Source: WJMB01 sp964581465 (lineage in GTDB: Bacteria > RBG-13-66-14). From it: 64,000 bases of DNA. Below are positions 44,555 to 52,534 of this stretch, piece after piece; position 1 is the stretch's first letter, and each line of letters opens with the position of its first letter. The stretch is from NCBI GenBank assembly GCA_964581465.1, contig CAZOOP010000008.1:1-64000 (forward strand). The letters run 5' to 3'. The position numbers and the translations under genes are program-made. The notes under the pieces are model-generated. The model did no database searches. It was not told where the DNA came from and was given only the letters and a program-made list of their open reading frames with translations.

Positions 44555-45355
44555 TCAGTACCTCTCTTCAATTAGGCGACGGCGCAGCTCGATGATGCCG
44601 CTGTCGCGAACCCCGGGATCGATGTCCCGCAACTCGGGGATCGTATATCCAAAATGCTCGGACAGAATGATCGCGGCGTAGTCGCAGACACGATGGGCGT
44701 ACATCGCCCCGATCGTGGCCTCCTCGGAACCCCCGATGAAGACCCGGTCATCATCGTCGAGCAGGGCCTCGAGTTCCGGGACGATCTCGGCGGCGTGTTC
44801 GACGGCCAGGGCGGCCAGGCTGTCGCGGTGGATCAAGCCGTCCTCGCCGTAGAGGTAGAGTCTCCAGTGGTTGTGTGTCATATCGTAGCGCAGGCGGTGC
44901 AGCAGGTAGGCCGGCAGGTCCTGCGACTCGAGATAATGATCGAGGACACCGAAGACGCTGCGCCAGCGCAGGCGGTAACGCCCGGGGGTCGAGAAATCGA
45001 AGAGGGCGGCGAGATCGACCACGGCGGTGCGCGCGCCGCCGGGCTCCACGTCGCGGACGTACTCGGCGGCGGCCAGGAAGGCCTCGCCCGAACACCGCTG
45101 AACCCCGCCGTCGGGACCGGCCAGGAGGTAGCCGGAGCCGCCCCAGAAGTCCTCGCCGTCGAGAACCTCGTCGCCGGTGTTGGTCACCCCGAAACCAAGG
45201 TAGTAGCTCCTCTCCGGGGCGATCACCGGTGAGGTGTAACCGTACCAGGGGGCGAGGTGCGGCTCGGCGGGCTCTTCCTCAACAACAGACGCCGGGACGG
45301 CGACAGACGCCGGGACGGACAGGCAGAGCAGCAGAGCCAGCGTGAAGCGTCTCAT
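44555..45355 (-). CDS. Secreted protein of unknown function
   Basis: A 266-residue protein. The ATG at 45355 has a very good GGGAGG site. A signal peptide (MRRFTLALLLCLSVPASVA) is followed by a repeat of PASV: an 18-bp tandem duplication near 45283-45318 encodes VPASVAVPASV, placing a second copy of the likely cleavage region. The mature N-terminal half is beta-rich (SYYLGFGVTNTGDEVLDGEDF, in part; GRYRLRWRSVFG); the C-terminal half is helical. No family is recognised. It is in an operon with the O-methyltransferase. Confidence 0.65.
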   Translation of the reverse strand: MRRFTLALLLCLSVPASVAVPASVVEEEPAEPHLAPWYGYTSPVIAPERSYYLGFGVTNTGDEVLDGEDFWGGSGYLLAGPDGGVQRCSGEAFLAAAEYVRDVEPGGARTAVVDLAALFDFSTPGRYRLRWRSVFGVLDHYLESQDLPAYLLHRLRYDMTHNHWRLYLYGEDGLIHRDSLAALAVEHAAEIVPELEALLDDDDRVFIGGSEEATIGAMYAHRVCDYAAIILSEHFGYTIPELRDIDPGVRDSGIIELRRRLIEERY

Positions 45356-45584
45356 CTTCTTCGACCTCCCTCGCCGAAGTCAACGGCGTCGGCTATCCGC
45401 TCGGCGGCCCTGCGGCTCTCCCATCGCCTGGAACCGCTCCCGGCGACCAAGCGGCCACACTCCCCAATCGCGTCTGCTCGGAGCTTGCGCGTGGCAAGCG
45501 ACGGCGAAATCTACTTCAAGCCGCAATGAGCCGAAGGGCCGCCGCTGTCCGACGGTGACCAGTTGCATTCCAGGGGCTTATACC
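45356..45584. other. Gene-free stretch
   Basis: Upstream region of the secreted-protein/methyltransferase unit; its minus-strand promoter should be here. No other feature seen. Confidence 0.4.
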
Positions 45585-45653
45585 CCAGGGGATTATCATA
45601 CTTGCATAAACAGACATATATCGCTAATAGCCTGTTATTATGCGTGTTATAGC
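45585..45653 (+). repeat. Dispersed repeat R3, copy b
   Basis: Matches 19816-19882: GGGGATTATCA, CTTGCATAAACAGA, ATATATCGCTAATAG, CCTGTTATTATG and GTTATAGC. The core AGCCTGTTATT also occurs alone at about 1549-1559. Confidence 0.6.
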
Positions 45654-45847
45654 TGTACAGGCTGCCACTTTCCGTGCCCTGCCTGGTGACGCAAAACCAG
45701 TTGGATTATAACCAGACGAGCTCAAAGAGGAAGTAGAGAATCGGGGAGTCCGGATTGTTGGCTTACATCCCGGCTTCGCAGTAACAAGACGGTAACAAGG
45801 AAGCGATCTGTTTCTAATAATAGCTATATCAAAGATGAAAACTGTTT

Positions 45848-46200
45848 GGGAATATCACTCGCAAAAGAACCGACTGATCCAGCTAATAGATTATCATTCA
45901 GTGCTTTATAGCCTATAGTCTAAGCCATTGTCATACCAATGCATGATTGCGCTAAACCCGGTCTTGCCTTGAGTTCCGCCGGAAGCCGGAGGCTGTAGGT
46001 TCCGCATCAGCAACCGACCAGGCTGTGAGTGAGGACCTGCTGACGACGCTCCATTGACTGCTTTAGCAGCCTCGACCGTTATCCGCCCTCAGTGGTTGAC
46101 GCCCCGCTGCGGGTTTATATCAAGCCCTTTTCTCGAGGTGGCTTTCCCGAGTTGCGAACGTGTTGTTCATCTTCTGTGATGAACCCAACTGTTTTTAAGA
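45848..46200 (-). repeat. Dispersed repeat R1, copy b
   Basis: The reverse complement aligns over about 350 bp with 3640-3991 (shared landmarks listed for copy a). It occupies the middle of the gene-free 45654-46356 stretch. Confidence 0.8.
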
Positions 46201-46356
46201 TTATCGATCTAGAGCCATTCGTGAAATATTAACAGCATTTCCTTCTAAGTGCCGCTTGTTGTCTTTTCAACACCGGTTCAGTTTCAAATGATAATCCCAA
46301 ACCCAATGCTCCGCTTAGTCCTCGGCTCGATCCGCGCGTTCCAGGCCTGCCGCCCC

Positions 46357-47457
46357 CTAGACCAGGCGCAGGGCGTTGGTGTAGACCCAGGGCTTGGGAA
46401 CGCCGAAGCGGCGGCGCCAGACCTCGAAGCGGTAGGCGCCGGGACGGGTGATGGTATAGCTCAGCCGCCGGGCGCGACGCCGCAGCAGGCGCTCGCCGTC
46501 ACCGACGAGATCGATCCGAGCCGCCGCCGGCAGCTCGAGGCGCAGCGTCCATGGTCCGTCCTCGATGGACGCCGTCCCGCCCAGCTCCAGGCGTCCGCCG
46601 GTCGGGTTCTCGGCCCAGCAGCTCAGCCCCCGGGCGTCACACCAGTAGTCCTGGGCGATGAAGGAGCGCCCGGCGACGAGGGCCTCGAGGAGCCGGACCT
46701 CGGCCCGTCGCCAGTCGAGCTCCTCCAGGGGCTCGCAGAAGACGTGGGTGTGGATGGTCCTCAGCGCCAGGGGGTAGGGCAGCAGCGTCAGGGTGAACAG
46801 CAGCAGGTTGTAGGGCCGGCCGTGGTTGTCGTTGCAACCGACCACAGGGGCCGGCCCAGCGCGCAGGCGCTCGTCCCAGCGGCGCAGGCTTCGCCGCTTG
46901 GGACCATTGAGCACCCAGACCGGCGAGATCACCGCCCGCAGCGCCGAGAACAGCCCGCGCAGGTGATCCTGCCAGTCCGTCATCAGGTCCCAGAGGTCGA
47001 CCAGGTCGAAACCCCGGACGCTCCAGTCATCCCAAGCGTAGCAACCAATGCCGAAGCGCTCGTTGCCCCGGTGGTCCGGGTGGGCGATGACGCCTACCCC
47101 GCCGGCGGCGGCGACCCTATCGATCACCCGCTGTGGAGCCAGCTTGTAAAGCTCCTCGGGACCCTCGTAGCCCAGGGCCAGGTAGTGGTTGCGGTCCGGG
47201 GTGACCTCGTCGCCGACAAGGAGCAGCAGGCGGCGCTGGGCCTCGACGCCCCGCTCCAGTCGACGAATCCGCCCCGCGTCCAGGGTGTACCAGCCGTCCC
47301 AGCCGTCGCGCCGGGCCGCCAGGGTGTCGTGGTCGGTCAGGAAGAGATAATCCAGTCCGGCCTCGAGGCCCAGGCGGATGATCCCCTCGACGCCGAGATG
47401 GCCGTCCGAGTAGTCGGAATGCAGGTGGATGATGCCGCTGTACTCGTTAAGCTCCAT
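46357..47457 (-). CDS. PHP-domain metal-dependent phosphoesterase
   Basis: A 366-residue protein. PHP metal motifs in order are IHLHSDYSDG (about 10-19), FLTDHDTLA (about 39-47), VGDEVTPDRNHYLALG, GVIAHPDHRG and VVGCNDNHGRPYN. A C-terminal beta-rich region (about 270-366, ending FGVPKPWVYTNALRLV) is as in PHP proteins fused to a sugar-binding-like domain. It likely hydrolyses a phosphoester; the substrate is unknown. It follows the YIP1 gene by 13 nt, so they are probably cotranscribed. Confidence 0.85.
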   Translation of the reverse strand: MELNEYSGIIHLHSDYSDGHLGVEGIIRLGLEAGLDYLFLTDHDTLAARRDGWDGWYTLDAGRIRRLERGVEAQRRLLLLVGDEVTPDRNHYLALGYEGPEELYKLAPQRVIDRVAAAGGVGVIAHPDHRGNERFGIGCYAWDDWSVRGFDLVDLWDLMTDWQDHLRGLFSALRAVISPVWVLNGPKRRSLRRWDERLRAGPAPVVGCNDNHGRPYNLLLFTLTLLPYPLALRTIHTHVFCEPLEELDWRRAEVRLLEALVAGRSFIAQDYWCDARGLSCWAENPTGGRLELGGTASIEDGPWTLRLELPAAARIDLVGDGERLLRRRARRLSYTITRPGAYRFEVWRRRFGVPKPWVYTNALRLV

Positions 47458-47470
47458 GGAGTGCGGAGGT

Positions 47471-48226
47471 CTATCCGCCGAAGAGGAAGCTCAGGCCGAC
47501 CATCGCCAAGGCCCAAAGCGCCCAGAGGACCAGCACCAGGCGGAAGGAGCGCTTGCGGCTGATTCCCGTAAGCTCGCTCAGCCCCACCGTGTAGAGGTAG
47601 ACGGTCCAGATAGCGAAGATGTCGATCCGCGTGGCCAGGGACTTCAGCGCGATCATCCACCATTCGGTCGGCTGGGCCGGGAAGAGCACCCCCAGGTTGG
47701 CGCCGGCGTTGATATCCCCGGTCAGGCGCAGCAGCACCACGCCGACGATCGCTCCGACGGCGTAGGTGACCAGCCCCAGCGAGACGATGCCCAGACCGCC
47801 CTTGAAGCCCAGCTTCCGCCCGGCCACTCCGGAGGCGATGTTCAGCGCCGCCGCGACCACCACGAGATAGAGTAAAACCCGGGCCAACCCGCCAATGAAG
47901 AAGAACACGTAGAACATCGGTCCTTCGCCGGTCTGCTCGGCCTGAGCCTCGATCATCTCGATCTGCTCCGCCGAGAGCTCGGCCCGGTGTTCCTCGAGAT
48001 ACTCCAGGGTCTGCTCGCGGGCGATCTCGACCACTTGGTCCACGATGAACACCGAGGCGCCCAACCCGATCAGGATGCAGATCAGCGCCGACACGAACCA
48101 GGTCGGCTTGCGCCTGAGCGACCCGAAGGCGTCCTCGGGGGCCACGATGACATCGATCAGGCGGCTGAACGGGTTCGAGTACTCCACGGACTCTTCATCG
48201 ATCCCGGCGACATCTTTCTCTTCCAT
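47471..48226 (-). CDS. YIP1-family membrane protein
   Basis: A 251-residue protein. The ATG at 48226 follows GGAGGAGCG. An N-terminal acidic tail leads to NPFSRLIDVIVAPEDAFGSLRRKP, the signature start of bacterial YIP1 domains, then five transmembrane helices, among them FVSALICILIGLGASVFIVD and LVLVLWALWALAMVGLSFLF. A charged coiled helix (about 80-100) separates helices 1 and 2. The function of bacterial YIP1 proteins is unclear. It is first in a pair with the PHP gene. Confidence 0.8.
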   Translation of the reverse strand: MEEKDVAGIDEESVEYSNPFSRLIDVIVAPEDAFGSLRRKPTWFVSALICILIGLGASVFIVDQVVEIAREQTLEYLEEHRAELSAEQIEMIEAQAEQTGEGPMFYVFFFIGGLARVLLYLVVVAAALNIASGVAGRKLGFKGGLGIVSLGLVTYAVGAIVGVVLLRLTGDINAGANLGVLFPAQPTEWWMIALKSLATRIDIFAIWTVYLYTVGLSELTGISRKRSFRLVLVLWALWALAMVGLSFLFGG

Positions 48227-48645
48227 CACGCTCCTCCACTGACTGCGTTGATGGTCCTTCTATCGAGTGATCGCTTAGTCGCCACGGACTGGAGCAATCC
48301 CGCAAGACATTCTGATAAAGGCCTCGAAGCCGATATAGGTGCGCGTCGAGCGAGCTGGATCTTGCGGATAAGCGGGTTTCCCCATACCTTGGCCGCCCCG
48401 GCGGACGTCTCGTTGTTCATTAAGGAAATGCCTGACGCTATCAGCCCGGACGTTGCCAATCGGATCCAACGCCGCCTGTCAGCAAGCATATCGAACATGT
48501 GAACACTGCCGCGGTAAGGCGGCGAACAGCAGCGTTGATAGACTTATCTCCGTATCTGCGTATCTGCCGTTTTTCGATTTAGCGAGGTACTCAAGTCTGT
48601 GCCGGGCTGGTCCAGGATTGTGTGTATGTCATTTAATCCCCAAGG
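48227..48645. other. Gene-free stretch
   Basis: No supported gene, repeat or terminator between pgpA (3' end) and the YIP1 gene (5' end). Confidence 0.4.
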
Positions 48646-49185
48646 CTACCAGATCACCGGCAACGGATAATAGGTCCAGGCCGGCAGCACGCCGGAAAGA
48701 TGCGCCCCCCAGCAGATCAGCGCTGCATAGGCCCCGGCGACCAGATCGTCGACCATGATCCCCCAACCCCCGGGCAGGCGCTCGGCCGGTCGGGCGGGCC
48801 AGACCTTGACGATGTCGAAGAAACGGAACAGCACGAAGGCCAGCCCGACGAAGAACCAACTCCGCGGCAGATAGGCCAGCACCAGCAGCATCACCGCGCC
48901 CTCGTCCACGGTGGCCTGGGAGGGGTCCTTGTCTTGGTAGCGCCTGGCCATCCAGCCGCAGGCAGGTACGCCGAGGATGAACAACAGACCGCCCAGGGCG
49001 GGCACCAGCCAGGGCAGGTCCACCGGCAGCAGGAAGTAGACGACCAGGGCCGCCGCGCTGGCCACCGTCCCCGAGGCCAGAGGGGCGTAGCCGGTCAGGC
49101 CGAAGCTGGCCAGCAGAACTGCGGGCAGCTCGACCAGGCGGAGTTTGGGCAGCTTGCCGAGGCGGGTGCGCTTGATGACGCTCAT
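48646..49185 (-). CDS. pgpA: Phosphatidylglycerophosphatase A
   Basis: A 179-residue membrane enzyme. PgpA-type motifs are TGYAPLASGTVAS (about 31-43), TVDEGAVM (Asp-Glu catalytic pair), FRFFDIVKVWP and GGWGIMVDDLVAG (Asp-Asp), in the expected order, with about four hydrophobic segments. It dephosphorylates phosphatidylglycerophosphate, the product of PgsA, which is encoded nearby at 50529-51149. Its ATG overlaps the stop of the PLD-like gene by 4 nt. Confidence 0.93.
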   Translation of the reverse strand: MSVIKRTRLGKLPKLRLVELPAVLLASFGLTGYAPLASGTVASAAALVVYFLLPVDLPWLVPALGGLLFILGVPACGWMARRYQDKDPSQATVDEGAVMLLVLAYLPRSWFFVGLAFVLFRFFDIVKVWPARPAERLPGGWGIMVDDLVAGAYAALICWGAHLSGVLPAWTYYPLPVIW

Positions 49186-50312
49186 CGATCACCCCCGAAG
49201 GCTTCGTCGAGGAGTTGCTTGCGGAAATCGAGATCTACAGCGGCACGGTAGACGAGGGGGTTGTGGTGGTCTTTATAAGGTGAGGCGTTGCGTATCGATA
49301 CATTACGAACAACTTCCCGCTGCCAAACAGCCAAAAAATCCTGGGGAATATCAGACAATACCTCTGTAGTGAAAGCAAAAAAGTAGGGCGTGTTCTCTAA
49401 CGCTTCGTCTTTACCTACCGGCCTGAATGGATCCTCTGGGTTGTATTTTGTTTTTCTTGACATAAGATCACTAGTGATTACAAATGATCTTGGAAGGATA
49501 AAGCCAATAGCATTAGCCCCTCTATGATACGCAGACAGCACTTGCCTATTGTTTATGTTAAGTCTAATAGTATTTATTTCTTTTGGTGTCGTCGTAACCA
49601 GTCTCTTATCATCATTACTTAATCCGGTTTCTTCTATCGCCCTCTTAAGCAAATCAAAGTAACCATCAATCCACTCCCGCGACGGCGATCTGCCAATCGC
49701 CGCCAGCAAACGCTCCCGATGGTCCTCGTGGGGACATGGTCTATCTCGCTTTTTACGCCGGCCCTTGATAACGCTCTTCAGATACGTCTTGCGGGATGCG
49801 TTATCCGGAAGAACTCGCCCCTCTTGAACACTGCTCCTTTCCCGCTTCTCCTTGACCTTCCTTTTGGAGGCTTCATCAAGCGTGAAGGGAATCGACTTGC
49901 TCCAAAGCTCATCGAACCACACTCTCAGCTCGTCCACCAGGGGGCCGTCCACCAACAAACCAACCTCATCGCGCTTCAGCAAACCGTTACTGGTCAGGTT
50001 TGATGAACCAACCAGCGCCTTCGTCGCGCCGATGAACACCTTGGCGTGCAGCAGCGACTTATGGCGGACCCGCTTTGGATGATCCGCGAAAAAGGCGAGC
50101 AGCCCCGCCCGCGCGTCGCCCGCCAAGGCTCCCAGGCTCTCATCGCCGTCGGTGATCAAGCGCCAGTCCACACCGACGGTCAACCTTTCCAGGTAACCCG
50201 GATCGAGGTAGGGGCAGGCGATATCCAGTTGTCCCTCACCGAATATGCGCACCAACGCCCGCTCGAAAACGGATTCTTCAGCATCGGCTGAATGGGCAAG
50301 CAGTTCAATCAT
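49182..50312 (-). CDS. Phospholipase-D-like domain protein inserted between pgsA and pgpA
   Basis: A 376-residue protein. One HKD-type motif is visible, LHAKVFIGATKALVGSSNLT (about 85-104); the second is not evident, so it may act as a dimer, as in NgoFVII-type or BfiI-like nucleases. The middle (about 150-200) is highly basic (ASKRKVKEKRERSS, KGRRKKRDRP), suggesting nucleic-acid binding. The start is ATG at 50312; the frame continues upstream, but through element E. Between about 49320 and 49860 the DNA is clearly more AT-rich than its neighbours, hinting at foreign origin. It splits the pgsA-pgpA pair. Confidence 0.7.
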   Translation of the reverse strand: MIELLAHSADAEESVFERALVRIFGEGQLDIACPYLDPGYLERLTVGVDWRLITDGDESLGALAGDARAGLLAFFADHPKRVRHKSLLHAKVFIGATKALVGSSNLTSNGLLKRDEVGLLVDGPLVDELRVWFDELWSKSIPFTLDEASKRKVKEKRERSSVQEGRVLPDNASRKTYLKSVIKGRRKKRDRPCPHEDHRERLLAAIGRSPSREWIDGYFDLLKRAIEETGLSNDDKRLVTTTPKEINTIRLNINNRQVLSAYHRGANAIGFILPRSFVITSDLMSRKTKYNPEDPFRPVGKDEALENTPYFFAFTTEVLSDIPQDFLAVWQREVVRNVSIRNASPYKDHHNPLVYRAAVDLDFRKQLLDEAFGGDR

Positions 50313-50339
50313 TGGATGTCTCCCGAGTATCCGCGCCGT

Positions 50340-50524
50340 CGAAGCCCCGCCGCCCGGGTCCTCGGCCGAAGCAGACCCGGGAAGTCCGGCGGGTAGGCTT
50401 TGGCACGTTTCTTGCGGAGTGCGCCGCCGGCACGGGCGGACGGCCGCCCCGCCCTGCTGCAAGAAACGTGCCAAAGCCGGGTCTGGGCCGGCGGTGGTCG
50501 TGGGGGTGAGGCGGCGGGGCTTCG
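50340..50524. repeat. Nested inverted-repeat element, copy E
   Basis: Inner arms at 50396-50415 and 50459-50478 (GGCTTTGGCACGTTTCTTGC) are perfect; the loop is 43 nt. The outer arms at 50340-50354 (CGAAGCCCCGCCGCC) and 50510-50524 are a perfect 15-bp inverted repeat. The gene-side arm ends 4 nt before the pgsA stop at 50529; the gene-side gap is 31 nt and the far gap 41 nt. CAGACCCGG/CCGGGTCTG (50372-50380, 50477-50485) offers an alternative pairing. Confidence 0.88.
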
Positions 50525-50528
50525 CCGG

Positions 50529-51149
50529 TCAACGGTCCTCGTCGCCGGCGGCTCCGGTGCGCAGCAGATCGCGGGCGCGGAGCAGGTAGTCGACGCCGGA
50601 GACGAGGCTCTGCAGGACGGCCAGCCCCAGCAGCGCCAGGTAGCCGATGCGGCAGGCCTGGTCGAAGGCGGTGTTCCAGAGGGCGTCGATGGTAACGAGG
50701 TGGGCGCGCAGGGCCAACAGGGCGACAATGGCGAGCACGGCGGTCATCTGGAGCAGCGTCTTGGCCTTGCCCAGGCGGCTGGCCGGAACGCTGCGGCGGC
50801 GGTGGGCGGCGTAGGCCCGCAGTCCGGTGACGACCAGCTCGCGCCAGAGTACGATAAGGGTCAGCCAGAAGGGGACGACGGGGAGGCCGGGAGTGTACTC
50901 GACGACGGCGAAAGCAACCAGGGCGCTCAAGACGAAGAGCTTGTCGGCGAGGGGATCGGCGAACTCGCCGAAGGTGGAACCGGCGTCGTGTTTGCGGGCC
51001 AGGCGGCCGTCGACAAGGTCGGTGACGGCGGCGGCGAGTCCGACGAGCAGGGCGGCGCTCCACCACCAGCGCCCGCCGATCACCAGGGCGGCGACGAAGA
51101 GCGGTGTCAGGGCGATACGGGCCAGGGTCAGTTTATTGGGCAGGGTCAA
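50529..51149 (-). CDS. pgsA: CDP-diacylglycerol-glycerol-3-phosphate 3-phosphatidyltransferase
   Basis: A 206-residue integral membrane enzyme. The CDP-alcohol phosphatidyltransferase motif D(X)2DG(X)2AR(X)8G(X)3D(X)3D is intact in DLVDGRLARKHDAGSTFG plus EFADPLAD (about 46-71). The N-terminal NKLTLARIALTPLFV is typical of PgsA, and about five transmembrane helices follow. It makes phosphatidylglycerophosphate. The ATG overlaps the rimO stop by 4 nt; it is the last gene of the lolA-rimO-pgsA run. Confidence 0.95.
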   Translation of the reverse strand: MTLPNKLTLARIALTPLFVAALVIGGRWWWSAALLVGLAAAVTDLVDGRLARKHDAGSTFGEFADPLADKLFVLSALVAFAVVEYTPGLPVVPFWLTLIVLWRELVVTGLRAYAAHRRRSVPASRLGKAKTLLQMTAVLAIVALLALRAHLVTIDALWNTAFDQACRIGYLALLGLAVLQSLVSGVDYLLRARDLLRTGAAGDEDR

Positions 51150-52534
51150 CGGGATCGGGCTCCGGGGTCGTCGGCGGGCCGGGCCGACAGGTCGTAGGGT
51201 TGGGCCTTGGTGATCACGACGTCACGGAACTCGCCAGGGCGCCAGTCGTGGCCTGGGGGGAGACTGACGCCGATCAGGCCGTCGACCTCGGGACAGTGGC
51301 GAACGCCGCGGGCCAGGGCGGCGTTGTAGGCGGCGGCGTCGACGAGGACGCGCCGGGTCTTGCCGACGAGGGCGCTGTTATACTGGAGGCTGATCGCTTC
51401 CTGGAGGCCATGGAGGGCTTCGGCGCGGACCTCCTTCTCGTCGTCGTCAACGGGATCGCCCAGCTCCCAGGCCGGGGTGTCCGGCATGGCCGAATAGGTG
51501 AAGACTCCCAGATGGTCGAAGCGGACCGCCTCGATGAAATCGACGAGGTTCTCGAAAGCGGGGGGGCTCTCGGCGGGAAAGCCGACCAGGGCGGTACCGC
51601 GCAGGACGAGGTCGGGGATCAGCTCGCGGGCTTGCTCGATGGTGCGCAGCAGCTCGTCGGGACCGCCGGGGCGGCGCATGGCGGCCAGCACGTCGGGGGC
51701 GGCGTGCTGGAAGGGCAGGTCCAGGTAGGGCACAAGCTGGGGATGGACGGCCAGGGCTTCGAGGAAGGCGTCGTCGATGCGGGCCGGGTTGGGGTAGAGC
51801 ACCCGCAGCCAGAGGTCCTCGGCGGGCAGGTTGAGGGCCAGCTCATCGAGCAGGGCGGCCAGGCGCGGCTCGCCGTAGAGGTCGCGACCGTAGGCCGTCG
51901 TCTCTTGGGCCACCAGGATGATCTCGCGCACCCCGCCGGCGGCCAGGGAGACGGCCTCGTCTACGACGGCCTCGACGGGTCGGCTGCGCTGGGGACCGCG
52001 CAGGGCGGGGATGCGGCAGAAGGCGCAGCCCAGGTCGCAACCCTCGGAGATCTTCAGGTAGGCCAGGTGGGCCGGGGTCAGGGCGACGCGCTCGGGCAGG
52101 GGGTCCGGGTTGCCGTCGTAAGCCCCACCGGGCGCATCGTGATAGCGCTGCGTCCCTTTGGTGGGGGATTCGACGAGATTGTCAATCAGGTCGCCGAGGC
52201 GGGCCAGGGAGCCGCTGCCGGCCAGCAGGTCGATCTCGGGAAAGCGTTCGAGGAGCTCGTCGCCCTCGGCGTCGACGGCGCAGCCCACCACGGCCAGTCG
52301 GGAATCGGGATTGGCGCGTCGGAGTTCGGCCAGGCGGTCGATCTCGCCGTAGGTCTCGTCGAGGGCGGCCTCGATGAAGCCGCAGGTGTTGATCAGGTAG
52401 AGCTCGGCCTCGGCCTCGTTGGTCAGCGTCCAGCCCCGGCGCTGGAGCTGGGCCGTCACGACCTCGCTGTCCACCAGGGCCTTGGCGCAGCCCAGGGAGA
52501 CCAGATGCAGGCGTTTTTCCGGGGCGTCGCTCAT
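51146..52534 (-). CDS. rimO: Ribosomal protein S12 methylthiotransferase RimO
   Basis: A 462-residue radical-SAM methylthiotransferase. The N-terminal MTTase domain has Cys ligands in SLGCAKALVDSE, INTCGFIE and VVGCAVD. The radical-SAM CxxxCxxC is in SEGCDLGCAFCRIP (about 163-176). A C-terminal TRAM domain (about 390-455) ends VVITKAQPYDL. ALVDSE and GFIEAA distinguish RimO from MiaB. It adds a methylthio group to the S12 aspartate. It overlaps both neighbours by 4 nt. Confidence 0.96.
   Translation of the reverse strand: MSDAPEKRLHLVSLGCAKALVDSEVVTAQLQRRGWTLTNEAEAELYLINTCGFIEAALDETYGEIDRLAELRRANPDSRLAVVGCAVDAEGDELLERFPEIDLLAGSGSLARLGDLIDNLVESPTKGTQRYHDAPGGAYDGNPDPLPERVALTPAHLAYLKISEGCDLGCAFCRIPALRGPQRSRPVEAVVDEAVSLAAGGVREIILVAQETTAYGRDLYGEPRLAALLDELALNLPAEDLWLRVLYPNPARIDDAFLEALAVHPQLVPYLDLPFQHAAPDVLAAMRRPGGPDELLRTIEQARELIPDLVLRGTALVGFPAESPPAFENLVDFIEAVRFDHLGVFTYSAMPDTPAWELGDPVDDDEKEVRAEALHGLQEAISLQYNSALVGKTRRVLVDAAAYNAALARGVRHCPEVDGLIGVSLPPGHDWRPGEFRDVVITKAQPYDLSARPADDPGARSR

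Noticed and set aside
50313..50474. N-terminal extension of the PLD-like protein to an upstream start
   Set aside because: It would translate through element E, and similarity to PLD-like proteins begins at the ATG at 50312.
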